The notes beneath the pieces were generated by a model. That model ran no database searches, was not told the origin of the DNA, and worked only from the letters and a program-made list of their open reading frames with translations. This document shows, in pieces, positions 26,601-39,350 of a stretch of DNA of 64,000 bases; position 1 is the stretch's first letter, and each line of letters opens with the position of its first letter. Both the position numbers and the translations under genes were made by a program. Source of the DNA: Unio delphinus (taxonomy: Eukaryota > Mollusca > Bivalvia > Unionida > Unionidae). The DNA lies in the NCBI GenBank assembly GCA_029339505.1, contig JAQISU010000032.1:5518001-5582000 (forward strand), read 5' to 3'.

Positions 26601-29600
26601 TACATAAGTTGCATTGATGCTTTAACATTGTCAAAGTCTCATAGAAGACTTAAGAAATATGACTACATAAAGACTTGATTGAACAATGGTAGATATATTG
26701 AAGAGCAAGTTTATAAAGTTCTTGATTCTCTAATTTCTCTGTTTGCAGAAGCTGGGCATGCAGAATTGAAGAAAGCTTTGAAGCTGATTTTGGGATGTGC
26801 TGTACAGTGTGAGAGGAAGGAGTACTTCATTGGCAAGATCAAGGGGCAAGAAATAGAGGTCCAGCAGGCAATTGTGGAGTACATCAAGGAGGTAATCGAC
26901 TTGGCTGACCACAAGTTCAGGAATAATCTTTAAAATGCGAGTTAAAATATATACTACCAAAAAATTTATATTGAAACATATTTTGTTTACTTTCCTAAAA
27001 GTAATATTTAATAAGTGCAATATTTTGTCAGCAAATATTGATATGTGTGATTATTTGGTGTTCCAGAAAAAAGAGACTTTGGAATCTTTTTTTCATATCT
27101 TGTGCTCATTAAACTTTAATCCTCACCTATTAGCTAAAAGCTATTGATGATACTGTTAATAAGTTTTCTCTTTCTCAGAATTGTTTTCAAACAAATTGTA
27201 TTTTTAGATTGACTGTACCTGCATATTACATTATAAACAAAGCCCATGATATAACTTAAATTTTTTTCACCTAATAACTTGTGATCAGCATCAATTATAA
27301 GAGTAAAATTGATGGACTCCTAAATAAACTATCAAAATTTCAAACTTAAAATCACCAAATTAAATTATTTTTAGGTCACTTAGCTCACAGTAAAAATCTG
27401 ACAGCCAATATGGCAGTGTTATAACTCTGGGGTTATAAACTAAGTAAAAAAAAAAAAAAAAAGAAGCAAATTTTAGTAAAATTTAACAAATAATTTATTT
27501 CTGTACAATCCCAATGATGCAAAGTGAAAATTTAAAGAAGTTTATTGTGAATTAAATCTCAATTAATCCAAAATATTTTAACCCTTAAAGTGCTGAATTG
27601 TTTTGCAGTTAAAGGTCCCTCAGTGCTGAATTATTTCAGGAGAGAAAAGAAGAAAACTCCAGTCTTTAAATTACAAGTATTTCATTAAATATACACAATT
27701 GATAGACAAACCCTATATGAAAAATGATGGCGCGTGTCTATACTTTAAGATTGGCATCAAGACACGTGTAGGTTTAACATATTTGCAGGTACAGGTGTAA
27801 ATACAGGTAAAATGACAAGTTAAAATTGTATTTCATCAGTAATTTTGTTTGTTTTTTATGGAAAAGTTAAAATATATCTTACTTTTTTTTGCTGAAGTAT
27901 GCGGATGATATCACATCATCAATAGCCCATTAGGAATCGAGAACAGACATATGTACCAAACCCATTGTTTTAATCGATGCGAAAACATTTTAGATGCTCA
28001 GGTGCGACAGGCCGCCATTTCTTCATGCGACTTTATTCCGTCAAGTCTGGCCCATGAACTCTATGATCTGCATTACGATTTGTTTGATATACTATCAGAT
28101 TCAATAACTCGTCATCTAAGAAAAAGTCTTCAATAGTCCGATTGTTCATTATTCACCATCTCGACATTTAATTTTGAATTACCAGTGAATGGGGGTTGAC
28201 AGGCGTGCCATCTTTTCACGTCAAGCGAGCATGTACATCCGACTCCAGTTCCACATAAATTACTGGCTCAAAATCATTCATGTGTATTTCCAATAATACC
28301 TCGCTTGCTCCAATAATGTCATTTTTCTCAAATTATTCAAAATCACTATTAGCATCACTATCAGACGCGAATATTTGTTGCAAGAAATCACCTTCGTATT
28401 CAGTGTCGGCCATTTTAGTTTTGGACTAGTACCACGTGTTTAGAAGCGAGCATTTGTAAAATTACATCATTAATAATATAGTAAAGTACTGCAGTATGCT
28501 TGTTCCGGGCCTTTTTAAACCAATCAAATATAGTTTTACAGGCATTTATGGCAAGATGAAGTTATAGAATGCAATCATTGTTGCTCACCTCGAAATCGAC
28601 TCGAGTCGCGACACGCTCTACAGGACCACATACAACAGCGCAACTGGAGTCGCGATACGCACTTTAAGGGTTAAAATAAGTCTGAAAGTATAGTTTTCTG
28701 AATGAATTCCAGTTTTTGAATGTGATAATGTACCAATAGCCTTGAATGAGCTGATGTGACGGCAGTCTTGATGTATCACAATGATAAAATCCAGAATATC
28801 TTTAAATGAATTCACAATGATCCTAATGAGTTTTTTTCTTCAAAAGATGAATGTGCAATTTTTAATTCCAATGAATAGTTTAAATGATTCCTCTCATATT
28901 ATAACTGAACATAGCTAAATGTCAGCTATTAAGATAGGAATGATGAATTGTTTACTTCTTTATATTCAGACTGTCACATGACTTAAAACAACAAATTGCC
29001 CTGGACAGGTCATTTCCAATGGAAATTTTTGTCAAATTTGTAAAAAAAAATATCAGGTCTTTTTACTTAAAATTTAGTGAATCAACCTGAAAAAAAACAG
29101 ACCATAGAATTACCAAGGGGATATCCAAAGCCCCGAACTCAAATCCAAGTAATCATGTTGCTTACAAATGATCATTATCTACAATCCTTTAAAATGTTTG
29201 CTGTGTATTATGCTGTTTACAAATTACAGCTAAAAAATATTTAAACACTATATACATAACTGCTGACTAAAGCGGCCATCTTGAAAATCTTGTATTTGCT
29301 GTTCCTACTGAATGGGAGTCACTGTTGGTGGAGTCTCTGACTTGCACTCCAAGGGTCACATGTTGAATATGCACCCAGGCCAGTCTAGGTTGACTGCTAC
29401 AGTGAGTCCTTTTTTGAAAAGAATTAGCATGATAAGCCAATAATGAGTTTAAAGTGCCATTAAAATGAATCTACAACTATTTAGTATGACAAAAATGTCA
29501 GCCATCTTGAAAAATATTGTTATAAGCTAATGAAAATGATGCATATTTAAGGTATGACCATTATGGTGGCCAGGTTGAAATTGGTGTTATTGCTACTCTT

Positions 29601-30177
29601 CAGTGGATGGTCTTACTGACAAGGAGCCTTCACCAAAATAACTTGTGTGCCATCTAGATAGTTCTATATAAAAATGGAATCAATTCAATATTGGCACCAC
29701 AGTGGCCTCCGTGAAAAGCGAGTTACTGGTCAAGAATATCAAAGTAGGTATCAACATTCAGTGGTAAAGAAGAAACAGTTTTTCCTTGGATTGTTTTTGA
29801 AATTCTTTTCAGCCAGTTCAGCATCATTCCTTTGTATGTTTTGTTATCTAGATCACAGATGATACGGCATCAGTGTTTCCCATTGAGCAGCCCACATACC
29901 ATCTGGAACAGTACACTGAGAAAATGTTCAACCATCTGATTCGCCTCATCAAAGAAAGGGATGATGATGCTGAAGTAAGTGTCTCTTATTTACCATGCAT
30001 GTCCAGGGCATTATAAATCTATTTGCCTAATGCCAGAAACTAGCTCAAAATTGGCATGGGCTAAATTAAGTATGCAAGGTATTTGCCCATAGACAAGTCC
30101 TTAAAGTCAAGAGTTCGGTTTGTAGTGTTTTATGTTTTATATGTCCTGCCAGTTTTATACACAGCTATCTTGCCACA

Positions 30178-30254
<77 letters not shown>

Positions 30255-33200
30255 GTATTCAGTGCATTTATGTTATGTTGTGTGTACTACCTTTTTTAAT
30301 TACACATCTAAATAGTCTCTTTGATCTGTATATCTTTATTTTGCATGAGATAATGACAATGCCTGTCATTTCCATCTTTAATGTATGTCACATTTCCTTG
30401 CAACTTTTGACAAATAGGAAATAACATCCATTATTTAAACTCTGGGCACAATTTCATGGAGTTTGCTGTATTTGTTTTTTTAGGTTGGGAGCACCATTGG
30501 CACTTGGTGCCATTTCATCCTGTGCAAACTTGCAACAGCCCTGTTTTTATACACAATATGTCTGTCTTTGCTATTCTATGCATTTTAACCCTCTCATTTT
30601 TCCACATTAACATGCCTATCTACACATACTATTTACACATATCTTTTTTGGGCCCTGGTATGCAAAAGAATGTTGTCCATAGAGACTTGTTTTTAATAAT
30701 TTTCCAAGTGAACCTTACCCTATTAGTATGCACATAGAGGACTGTTAAACACAGATTGGACATGCAATCTACCATGTTTTTGCAGGTAATAACAGATTTG
30801 GTCTTGGAGAAGGAGTACTTCCAGGCTCAGGCAGAGGGCACAGTAATTTCGGTAACACCACCTGATAGCCCAGAGAAACACCATCTGGTAGTGGAAATAG
30901 CAGACGCCAAAGCTAAGATCAGGCACCTCAGACAAGAGCTGTAAGTTAATACCAAAGTAACTAGTAATGGAAAGAGGCTGGATTTTTGTTCAGACTTTGG
31001 TTATAGAAACTCATCATGGCAATCACTTTGTCCTCCATTTGTATATCTGTACATTTGTCCATCCATACACAAAATTAACATCATCAGTGTTTTTTTTATA
31101 CTTCACTGGTACAGTCAGTTTCTCAAGTACAAGTTGACCTTGCCCTTTTCTTATGTATACATGCTTATGTGTACAGCACCAGTTTACAAATAAAAGCTTG
31201 GTTTGACATGCAGGTTTCTTTAAGCATGGTCATTGCAAAGAAAAGCAGTCTTTGGAATACGCAGCTTGGGTTGTCAACAGCAATTTATACATGTTTTATG
31301 CAAACTTAAAAGCTTAATTGTTGTTGGTTATAGTTTCCTTGTATATTTCTTGAACTGTACAAGAATTGTAAAGCCAGATGTTGGACACTTTATTTCAGAA
31401 TGATGTCACTGAATTCTAGTGGCATATTTCTATTTGGATATAAATCTGCAATAGACTGTGTTAAAATTCATATATTTTTTTACATGGGGTTGACATGTAC
31501 ACATCAGTTTTTGTCATGCACTGATGTTGTTCAAGAGTTACGCCACATTTGGTTTCCAATATGTTTAATATCTATGAAAATTCTTGTATGTGCATGCGAT
31601 TGCACAGCTTTTGATGCAGATTGCCTTAAAACTTGGTAAAAATTATTGACATGAATTAAATATGCATATATTGTTCTGTTATTTAGTTCTAATGCATTTT
31701 CCAGAGTTATGCCCCTTTTTGTGACGTGTATGTACTATATATGACTTACACATTCGTTCCAAAAGCTAACTGGTGGCATCAGAAGCCTCTTTACACATTT
31801 TTTGTACCAGTATATAGGTCAGCTAGTTTCCAGTATATCTGAACTTTATAGGCTTACCCCCAAAGAAAATCCATATATTACACAAAAAATGTATGCACTA
31901 GGAGGAGAATTTTTTAAAATTTCATCAGTTTAGGTTGTATATTAGTTAATTAAATATTCCTGACTTTGAAATATAATACAGTCATGGTGATTAAGTTAAA
32001 GTACATCTGTATAGGAGGTAAAGTGATAGGTAGAAATAGATAAAGCAGTGAGTGTCCTAACAATTTAATGATAATGTAATATCAGTCTGATGGCTAAGTG
32101 GGCTTCAAATTACATTGTAAAATTTAGGCTTTTATAGCTTCCCGTTTTGACACGTGCTGCAATTAGAGATTTACTTAGTTTAGCATTAACTTGCAGTGAA
32201 GCTGTATGTTTTGTTTAGTTTGTCTTTGGTGGGTGTGAAACAGGACAAAATGTACGTACTTTATTTTTTACTTACTCTTATTTTCATAACATTAATTTTA
32301 AGTAAACATATGTATGATTTATAATTCATATTTGTACATGTCATAGCTGTTTGTTTCATTTTTTTTATAACCATTGAAATAAATAAGAAATGTTGTTGCT
32401 TGCACTAAACAGGTGTGAAGATGGTTGTTCATTGCTCAAAAAAGAATATATATTCAGAATTTTTAATAAATCTCCAAAACAATTTGTATTGTACATCAGG
32501 CAGTATGTTGAAATAAACATCTTCACTTCATATTTAGATGATCAGACTTTATTGTTAATTAACTTGTTATTAGTTTTATTAGTGATTAGTTTGGTTTGGT
32601 GTTATACAAATAATAATAGGTTATTTAGTGCCAAGACAGTTTGAGTTCAGTGTCTTGCCCAGTGACATATCATAGTAGCTGATCCAGCCAAATCCAAATG
32701 TAAGATTCAAACTTGCATCTTTTTGGTTGCAAGTCCAACAAGCAAACCACTGAGCCACCACAGCTCATGAATCGTCAAGTTGGTAAACTTGGTCTCTGAA
32801 GTGAAGTAAACATTGTAGGCAACAAGCAGATACATACTCAAATATACCAGTGAGTGACATCTTGGTTTGGTTAAGAGTTTACAACTTTTCTTACATTGAT
32901 TGTTACAGGAAATTTTATATAATATTGTTATCTTACCATTATATCTTACAGGGAAGATAAACAGGAACAGCTGTCTGATATTTCAGATGAACTAGAGGTG
33001 CAAAAAGCCACAAATACTAAATTGAGGAATGAGGTAGGTGGACAAGCAAGTGCATGATACTAGCTGAGAAATTTTTACATAATTATAATAATAATGAGGA
33101 CTTTGTATAGTGCCTAATTTTTAGAAGCTCTAATTGCCTTACAACATCTATAATAATATGACTACTAAAAACAAAAACAAACAACTATGAAATAAGAAAA

Positions 33201-36200
33201 CAAAAAATGCTGAAAATATTTACCTTCTGTGTGTCCAAAACAAGTATTTTTCACAATATTAGCTGTGGTACATTGTCTGCGTGGGTTCAGTTCTCAGATT
33301 CGGCCAATGTGGGTATGTGAGAAAGCTTGCCAGTAGCTTCTCATGGGTTTTTGGTTGTTTCCAGGGGTTTCCAGGGCTTCTTCCTCCATCATTAATACTG
33401 GCCACCATGTATCGTGCTGAAAATTGGTGTTAAACCCCACAACAGCAACATATATATAATGTGTCCAAACCCAATTTCATCTGAAGATTACACAAGTACT
33501 TTAAAGTAATGAATAATAAAAATAATGAATTAATCAGAAACTAAGACATTTAAAAGCTCTTAGAAGTTTCAGTCTAAATTTCTTTTTCTTATTTCAACAT
33601 GACTTCTGAATTTGACATTACGGAACAGTGCACACGCAGGACTATGTCTTAAAATGATTCCATTGTCCATTAAATTTTTTAAAATTATTATTATGTCTCT
33701 ATCCCCACCTCCAAGGGAGGGAGATTTTACTCTGCCATCATTATGATTAATTCTAAGAATTTTCTTATTACGTGAGTGATTTAATGAGGTAATAAAAGCT
33801 TGAAAATATGGAATCATCTGACTTTAACTTGATTTTTCAAAACAATTTTGTTGTTATTAGTACAACTTATGTGTTTTAGAATAGACCCTGCATACATCAC
33901 ACTTTCTTGTAAGCATGATATCGCAGAAAGTATTGTGCCTAACCAGACAGTATAAACTGGATTAGATTTTAGTGTCTCTGACCTTAATTTTAAAAAGTAA
34001 CTTTTTAAACACTTTTTGGACTTTTTATTAACTAGTAGGTTTTACTGTGCTTATTCATTTTAATATGTAGAAGACCTGATTAGATTTTAGGGCTGTAGTA
34101 GAAATTTTACAATATTTGACAGATTCTGTATATTTTTTTTATTACAAAAACTTGTAAATATGTTTAAGCAGAAAGTACAGGAAATAGGCAACTGAAATTT
34201 TCCATATGCTACTAAATGTGATGGAACTATTTTGAACTTAATGAGTGAAATACTTAAATCCAGTTCATAAGATCAAGAACTTTATATATATTATACTTAT
34301 GGTTAAATTTAATTTTATTTTTAGTCCCTTCAAGTATCTTTATTTTAGACTCTGAGGGAAGGGGAACACAAAACAAATCTCATTTACTTTGTTGATTCTT
34401 TGTTGTTTCTTTAGAATGCAGAGCTGATAAAAGATGCCAGGTCAGCACGATCACTCAGGGATGAATTAGATGTACTTAGAGAAAAAGTAAGTATTTAAGG
34501 AAAACACATTTTAATTATTATGGAGTCAGATAACTTTTAACAAAGTTCTGAGTTTGGCACCAGGTATTACTTGTCTAAATCAAAAGTTTAAAGGTTTAAT
34601 AAATACTTTAATAGACTTTGAGGGTACAAGTAAAGGTTTGTAGAAGCTCTTTCTTTTTTGTAGTACATTATTTCAGATGACTATTTTGATCAGTCATGTT
34701 GGAAAGGAAAAGTTTATATATTATTTAGAAGGTACATGTGATCATATCTTCTCTATTTATCCTTGTCTTTGTTAAATTCACAGGATATGAAATACATTAG
34801 TTGCTTTTGCTTAAAATTTGTGACAGATTATCAGCTTGAAAAGTTTGTTCATGGACATATATTTGTATTAAATTTTCAGATGAACAAAGTAAACAGCTTT
34901 GAAGCAGAGATTTTGAAGTACAAGGAGAAGCTGACGGAACTTGAGTTTTACAAAACCAGAGTTGAGGTATTATTGCCCAAACTATTTTCTCTAAGACATA
35001 ATATAATTACACCTCTGCTGACCTAGTGGTTAGAGCATCCACCCAAGATGCGAGAGGTTTTGGGTTTGAAAACTGGCCGAGTCATACCAAAGACTTCTAA
35101 AAATGGTACTAAAAGCTGCCTCACTAGGCACTTTTCATTAAGAGGCTAGTGTTAAGACTGGTCGGTTTGGTGTCAGGATAATGTGACTGGGTAGGACATC
35201 ATCATACATGCCAACCATTACGCTTTTGGCATAATCATTACACTTTTTTTTCACTAAATTGCGCCTCACACGTAAACACATAAGGATTTAACTTTTTTCA
35301 GTATATCCACCTTCCCAAAAAATAAATTATTTGTTTTCTTGTTTTTATTAACATTTCATTAATCTCACAGATTGTATTTTAGAAAAGACTGCTTCTACAT
35401 AACTGCAGTATAAGAGTACACTTGTCTTTGGACTTGTGTGCACTTTCCTAATAGTATTGTGTTCTATTTATAGCAACTATCCTATTATCAAGAAACGTGC
35501 TGGTTTTACTTTCAAACTTTCGACCTCGTGTGCTATTTATAGCAGCCGTATGGCTTAGTGAGGAGAGAACTAACTGGTTTTCTAATTTTAATCTTTACGA
35601 GCAGATTCATTGTTCTAATTCATATTTAGTGCAGAACCAGTCTAAAGGTATTTGGTGCTAAAAAAGTATAATTTATTTTAGTCAATGCATATGAGAAAGC
35701 AAAAATATCTCCTTTGCAAATAATTTCACAGATGGACTAGAAAAAGGCAAAAAATAAATGAAACAAAATATAACAGAATCCTCTAAATATGAAGACACAA
35801 GGGCAGTATCACATGACGTCTATTACAGGCCATTTGGAAAGAATTTTAATATTTCACACTAAAAGTCTTCAGATGGATTCTAGTCGATGTGTGTGTAAAG
35901 CCAAAAGTGCTACATATGAAAATTTTAAAGCAGTAAAAGATGTTAAAAGATGAGAGGGGCAAATAAATCATGGTTTATTTAAATTTTAGCATGTTATATT
36001 ATGTAGATTACACTTTTTCTGCCTGGATTCCACTTTTTGACAACTTGGATTACTCTTTTTCCTCGTCAGGAGTTGGCATGTATGCATCATTCTACCTGTC
36101 TGCAGCATGATGCCCAAGTGCTAGACATCACCTTAAACTACCACACTGTAGACATAGTAGCGAAATCACTGGAATATAGTTAAAGCTACTCTAAATGTCT

Positions 36201-39157
36201 AAATACAGACACACACAATATAATTTATTAACTTGAACAGGCACAAATATATTATGCAGATGATGTGAGGTACAGGTAATTTCAGGAACCAATCATGATC
36301 ATCAGATCATAGTTCAACATGTTTCTGTTGAAAAATCTGCCAATTTTCTTATTTTTTATACATACAATGTCCCGTGCAAACGTGATCCAAACTTGAGTGT
36401 TTTTTTAATGTAAATGAGCACACAATAAATACAAATCTAGAACAACAATATGCAGATAGATTCCACTTGAAAGGTTTTTGTTTTACTTAAATGTTTTCTG
36501 CCTTATCTATGGTCAGTTTTGTTATTATTTGTGAAGAGCTTGTAAAAGTTGTTTTTTTCTTCTTCATAATATAATACAAGTAAAAATTTCACTTGCTGCA
36601 ACCACTGTAAAGTTAATTAAATTTATAGTAAGAAAATCTGAGTGCTTGCAGTGTAATGCCATCAGAAATCCTTTCTTTGATTGAAGGCTTAGTTACATCA
36701 TATTTGAAAATGTCACTATCATTGCAATGTTTGCATTTAGCCTATGAACCTCTAACAGGGATTCCATGGCAGAAATAAAAATTGACATCACTCAAGGCAC
36801 CACTGTGCCAACATAACCAGATGGTTTTTAAAACATTTCACCCGGCAATTTCAGAGGAGACATGTTAAGTTTTGGACAGATTAATAGATAGACACACACT
36901 GACATTAAGATTAATGGAAAGACATACACTGACATTAAGATTAATAGATAGACATGCACTGACATTAAGATTAATAGATAGACATGCACTGACATTAAGA
37001 TTAATGGATAGACACACTTACATTAAGATTAATGGAAAGACACACTTACATTAAGATTAATGGAAAGACATACACTGACATTAAGATTAATGGATAGACA
37101 CACTTACATAAGATTAATGGATAGACATACACTGACATTAGGATTAATGGATAGACAGATGGAAAGATTAATGGATTGACAGACTGAAAGGTTAACAGAT
37201 AGACAAAATGGACTGATAGATTAATGGATAGACAGACATAGTTTTAAAGTAACCATGACACTTTTAACAAACAGCATGGGGATAATTGGTTTATTTTAAA
37301 AGCAGATGCTAAAATCCAGCGCCGGATTAAGCACCGTGGAGGCCCATAGGCAGTCAAACTTTTGGGGCCCCAGAACCACGGTCACGGTCTCATGGGGGCC
37401 CCTGATGGGGCCCATAAAAGTCGCGGGGTCCATAGGCAGTTGCGTACTCTGCCTAATGGGTAATCCGGGACTGCTAAAATCCATTCTTACCTTACAAGAT
37501 GCCTGAATGATAGACATCACTTTATACTGCATATATCATAGCACTATGACTGAAAATGTTTTAAAGCTATGTTAAAATCCAAATTAAATACAGACACACA
37601 CACCATTTTTACCTACACACGGATCATCTGAATTGATGTAAGGAATGACAGAATTTTTTTTTATTACTAACATGGAATTATAATAAAATATTCCTTATCT
37701 AAAAACACATCTGGGAACATGAATATTGTTCTGATGAAAGATAGAGACAACTTTTCACATTTAAAAATTTAGTGGATTTGTGTATATAGCTGACTGTTAA
37801 ATTCTGTATGGTGAGAGAGGCACAAAGAGAGAGTTTAGATAAGCTGATTGCCTTAATGAACAAGCTTGGAATATTAAAGCTTTATTATATGCACAATACT
37901 TAGTTATTTTCCCTGTAGGCAAAAAATTGCTATACTTTTAAAATGCCTTGGTAGGTTAACACTTTTAAATTGGTTTATTAATGAATTTAACAACCTGAAA
38001 TTCTCATTCATAATATCTTTGTCAGGAATTGCGGGAAGACAATGCCATCTTGATTGAGACCAAAGGGATGCTGGAAGAGCAACTCAGTAATACACACAAG
38101 AGGGTGGAGACTGTGATTGAACTGGAGCAGGAACTTCTACATTACAGAGAACAGACTGAAGAGCTCAATAGTGTAAGTGTAGAAAGGGCAAGGTCACTTT
38201 AAATTAAGTGTTATTAAGGCATTTTATTCTGAAATTCAGAACATCAGAATATTTTTTCAGCTATCAGCAATTTTTTGTGTTTAGTTATGTTGGTATTAGG
38301 GAAATGAAAGGTTCCTGTTTTCGAATGGAAGGTTCTGTATACGGCCTTAAATATGGAGAGAAAGTCCAGGTTAGAGAAAAATCACCAGCCCCACAGGAAG
38401 TTACTGGCAAACTTTATCACATACCTACATTAGACAAACTCAGATGCAAACCTATGTGGACAGAGATGAGATGTCTGTGAACTGTAATGGTATGTGCCAT
38501 AGACTTAACAGGCCTCTGAATTAAATTTTGATTTCAAAGTTTTCAGCTAGTAAAAAGCAAGACATCAACAGATAACAAAAAACTTTGCAGATGTATTCTA
38601 AAGTATGTGGCATGAAAAAACATTACTATGGCAGGATGCATTTTAAGGAGAGATAACTTCATTGTACTGTTGAACTGTTGTAAAATTAATTTATCTTTTA
38701 CTGTGGTCTCCCTTTTATAAGACTACCTCATCAGACACCAAATAATGTATTTTTTTCATTTTTGTCCTCCTTAAGAAGGTTCATCATATTAAACAGCCAC
38801 ATTTTCATGATAAAATGGGTGGCCTCTTAAGAGAGATGGTTGACTAATTTCATTGTTGCTCACATTGCCACAAGTCAGTTTTATAAGCATCTCAGAACAT
38901 TTTCTGCATTTTTAGATTTTTCCGGGTTCTTCCTCCACCATTAATACTGGCTGCCATGTATATCTTGTGCTAAAAAATGGTGTTAAACCATAAAAACAAT
39001 CAGATACCATAATAAAAGGTGGACAAATACTGAAATATCGAGTTAACAAGTAAAGCAATATCAAGTTAATATATATGATAATATATGTTAAAACAGGCTA
39101 ACAACATGGTAATATCAAGTTAATATAATAACAGGTTAAGAAACATCATATCATCAA

Positions 39158-39197
<40 letters not shown>

Positions 39198-39314
39198 CAA
39201 ATTAACACGTAATAAAAATTTTGTAATATTGAGTTAACATGTGTATAGATGAAATAATAAATTTGATGGACATAGAAGCAGAAGCAGACATTATCCCTTG
39301 AGTTAAATTTAGCA

Positions 39315-39350
<36 letters not shown>

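Larger units (their letters stand above)
11663..26748 (+). other. CCDC88: Intron, 15.1 kb, phase 1
   Basis: No additional exon is seen. It holds the 12073..12926 element, the 82/52-bp array, SINE-A copies (14931, 17973, 21437, 22958, 26013), SINE-B copies (20866, 23384), a piggyBac-like element (16204), MITE-C copies, a hairpin (24006) and diverged ATGGCC-rich repeats. The gaps are plain AT-rich DNA. Confidence 0.85.
26892..29851 (+). other. CCDC88: Intron, 3.0 kb, phase 0
   Basis: Contains an LTR-like fragment (27400..27577), piggyBac-like element 2 and old ATGGCC-type repeats. No extra exon is seen. Confidence 0.85.
34967..38025 (+). other. CCDC88: Intron, 3.1 kb
   Basis: Holds a SINE-A copy split by an 882-bp DNA element, a 30-bp tandem array, a 153-bp GC-rich palindromic element and a SINE-A tail. 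No exon is missed in phase terms. Confidence 0.85.

Noticed and set aside
26711..27020. Minus-strand open frames over the HOOK exon
   Set aside because: Antisense shadows of the clear + strand exon 26749..26891.
30083..30424. 113-codon frame with VCVC repeat
   Set aside because: Produced by the (GT)n microsatellite.
33569..33817. 82-codon minus-strand frame
   Set aside because: Some protein-like runs, but no splice signals or recognised domain; it probably lies in an old repeat.
36872..37054. Repetitive RHTLTLRL open frame
   Set aside because: The 30-bp tandem unit keeps the frame open. There is no start context or homology.
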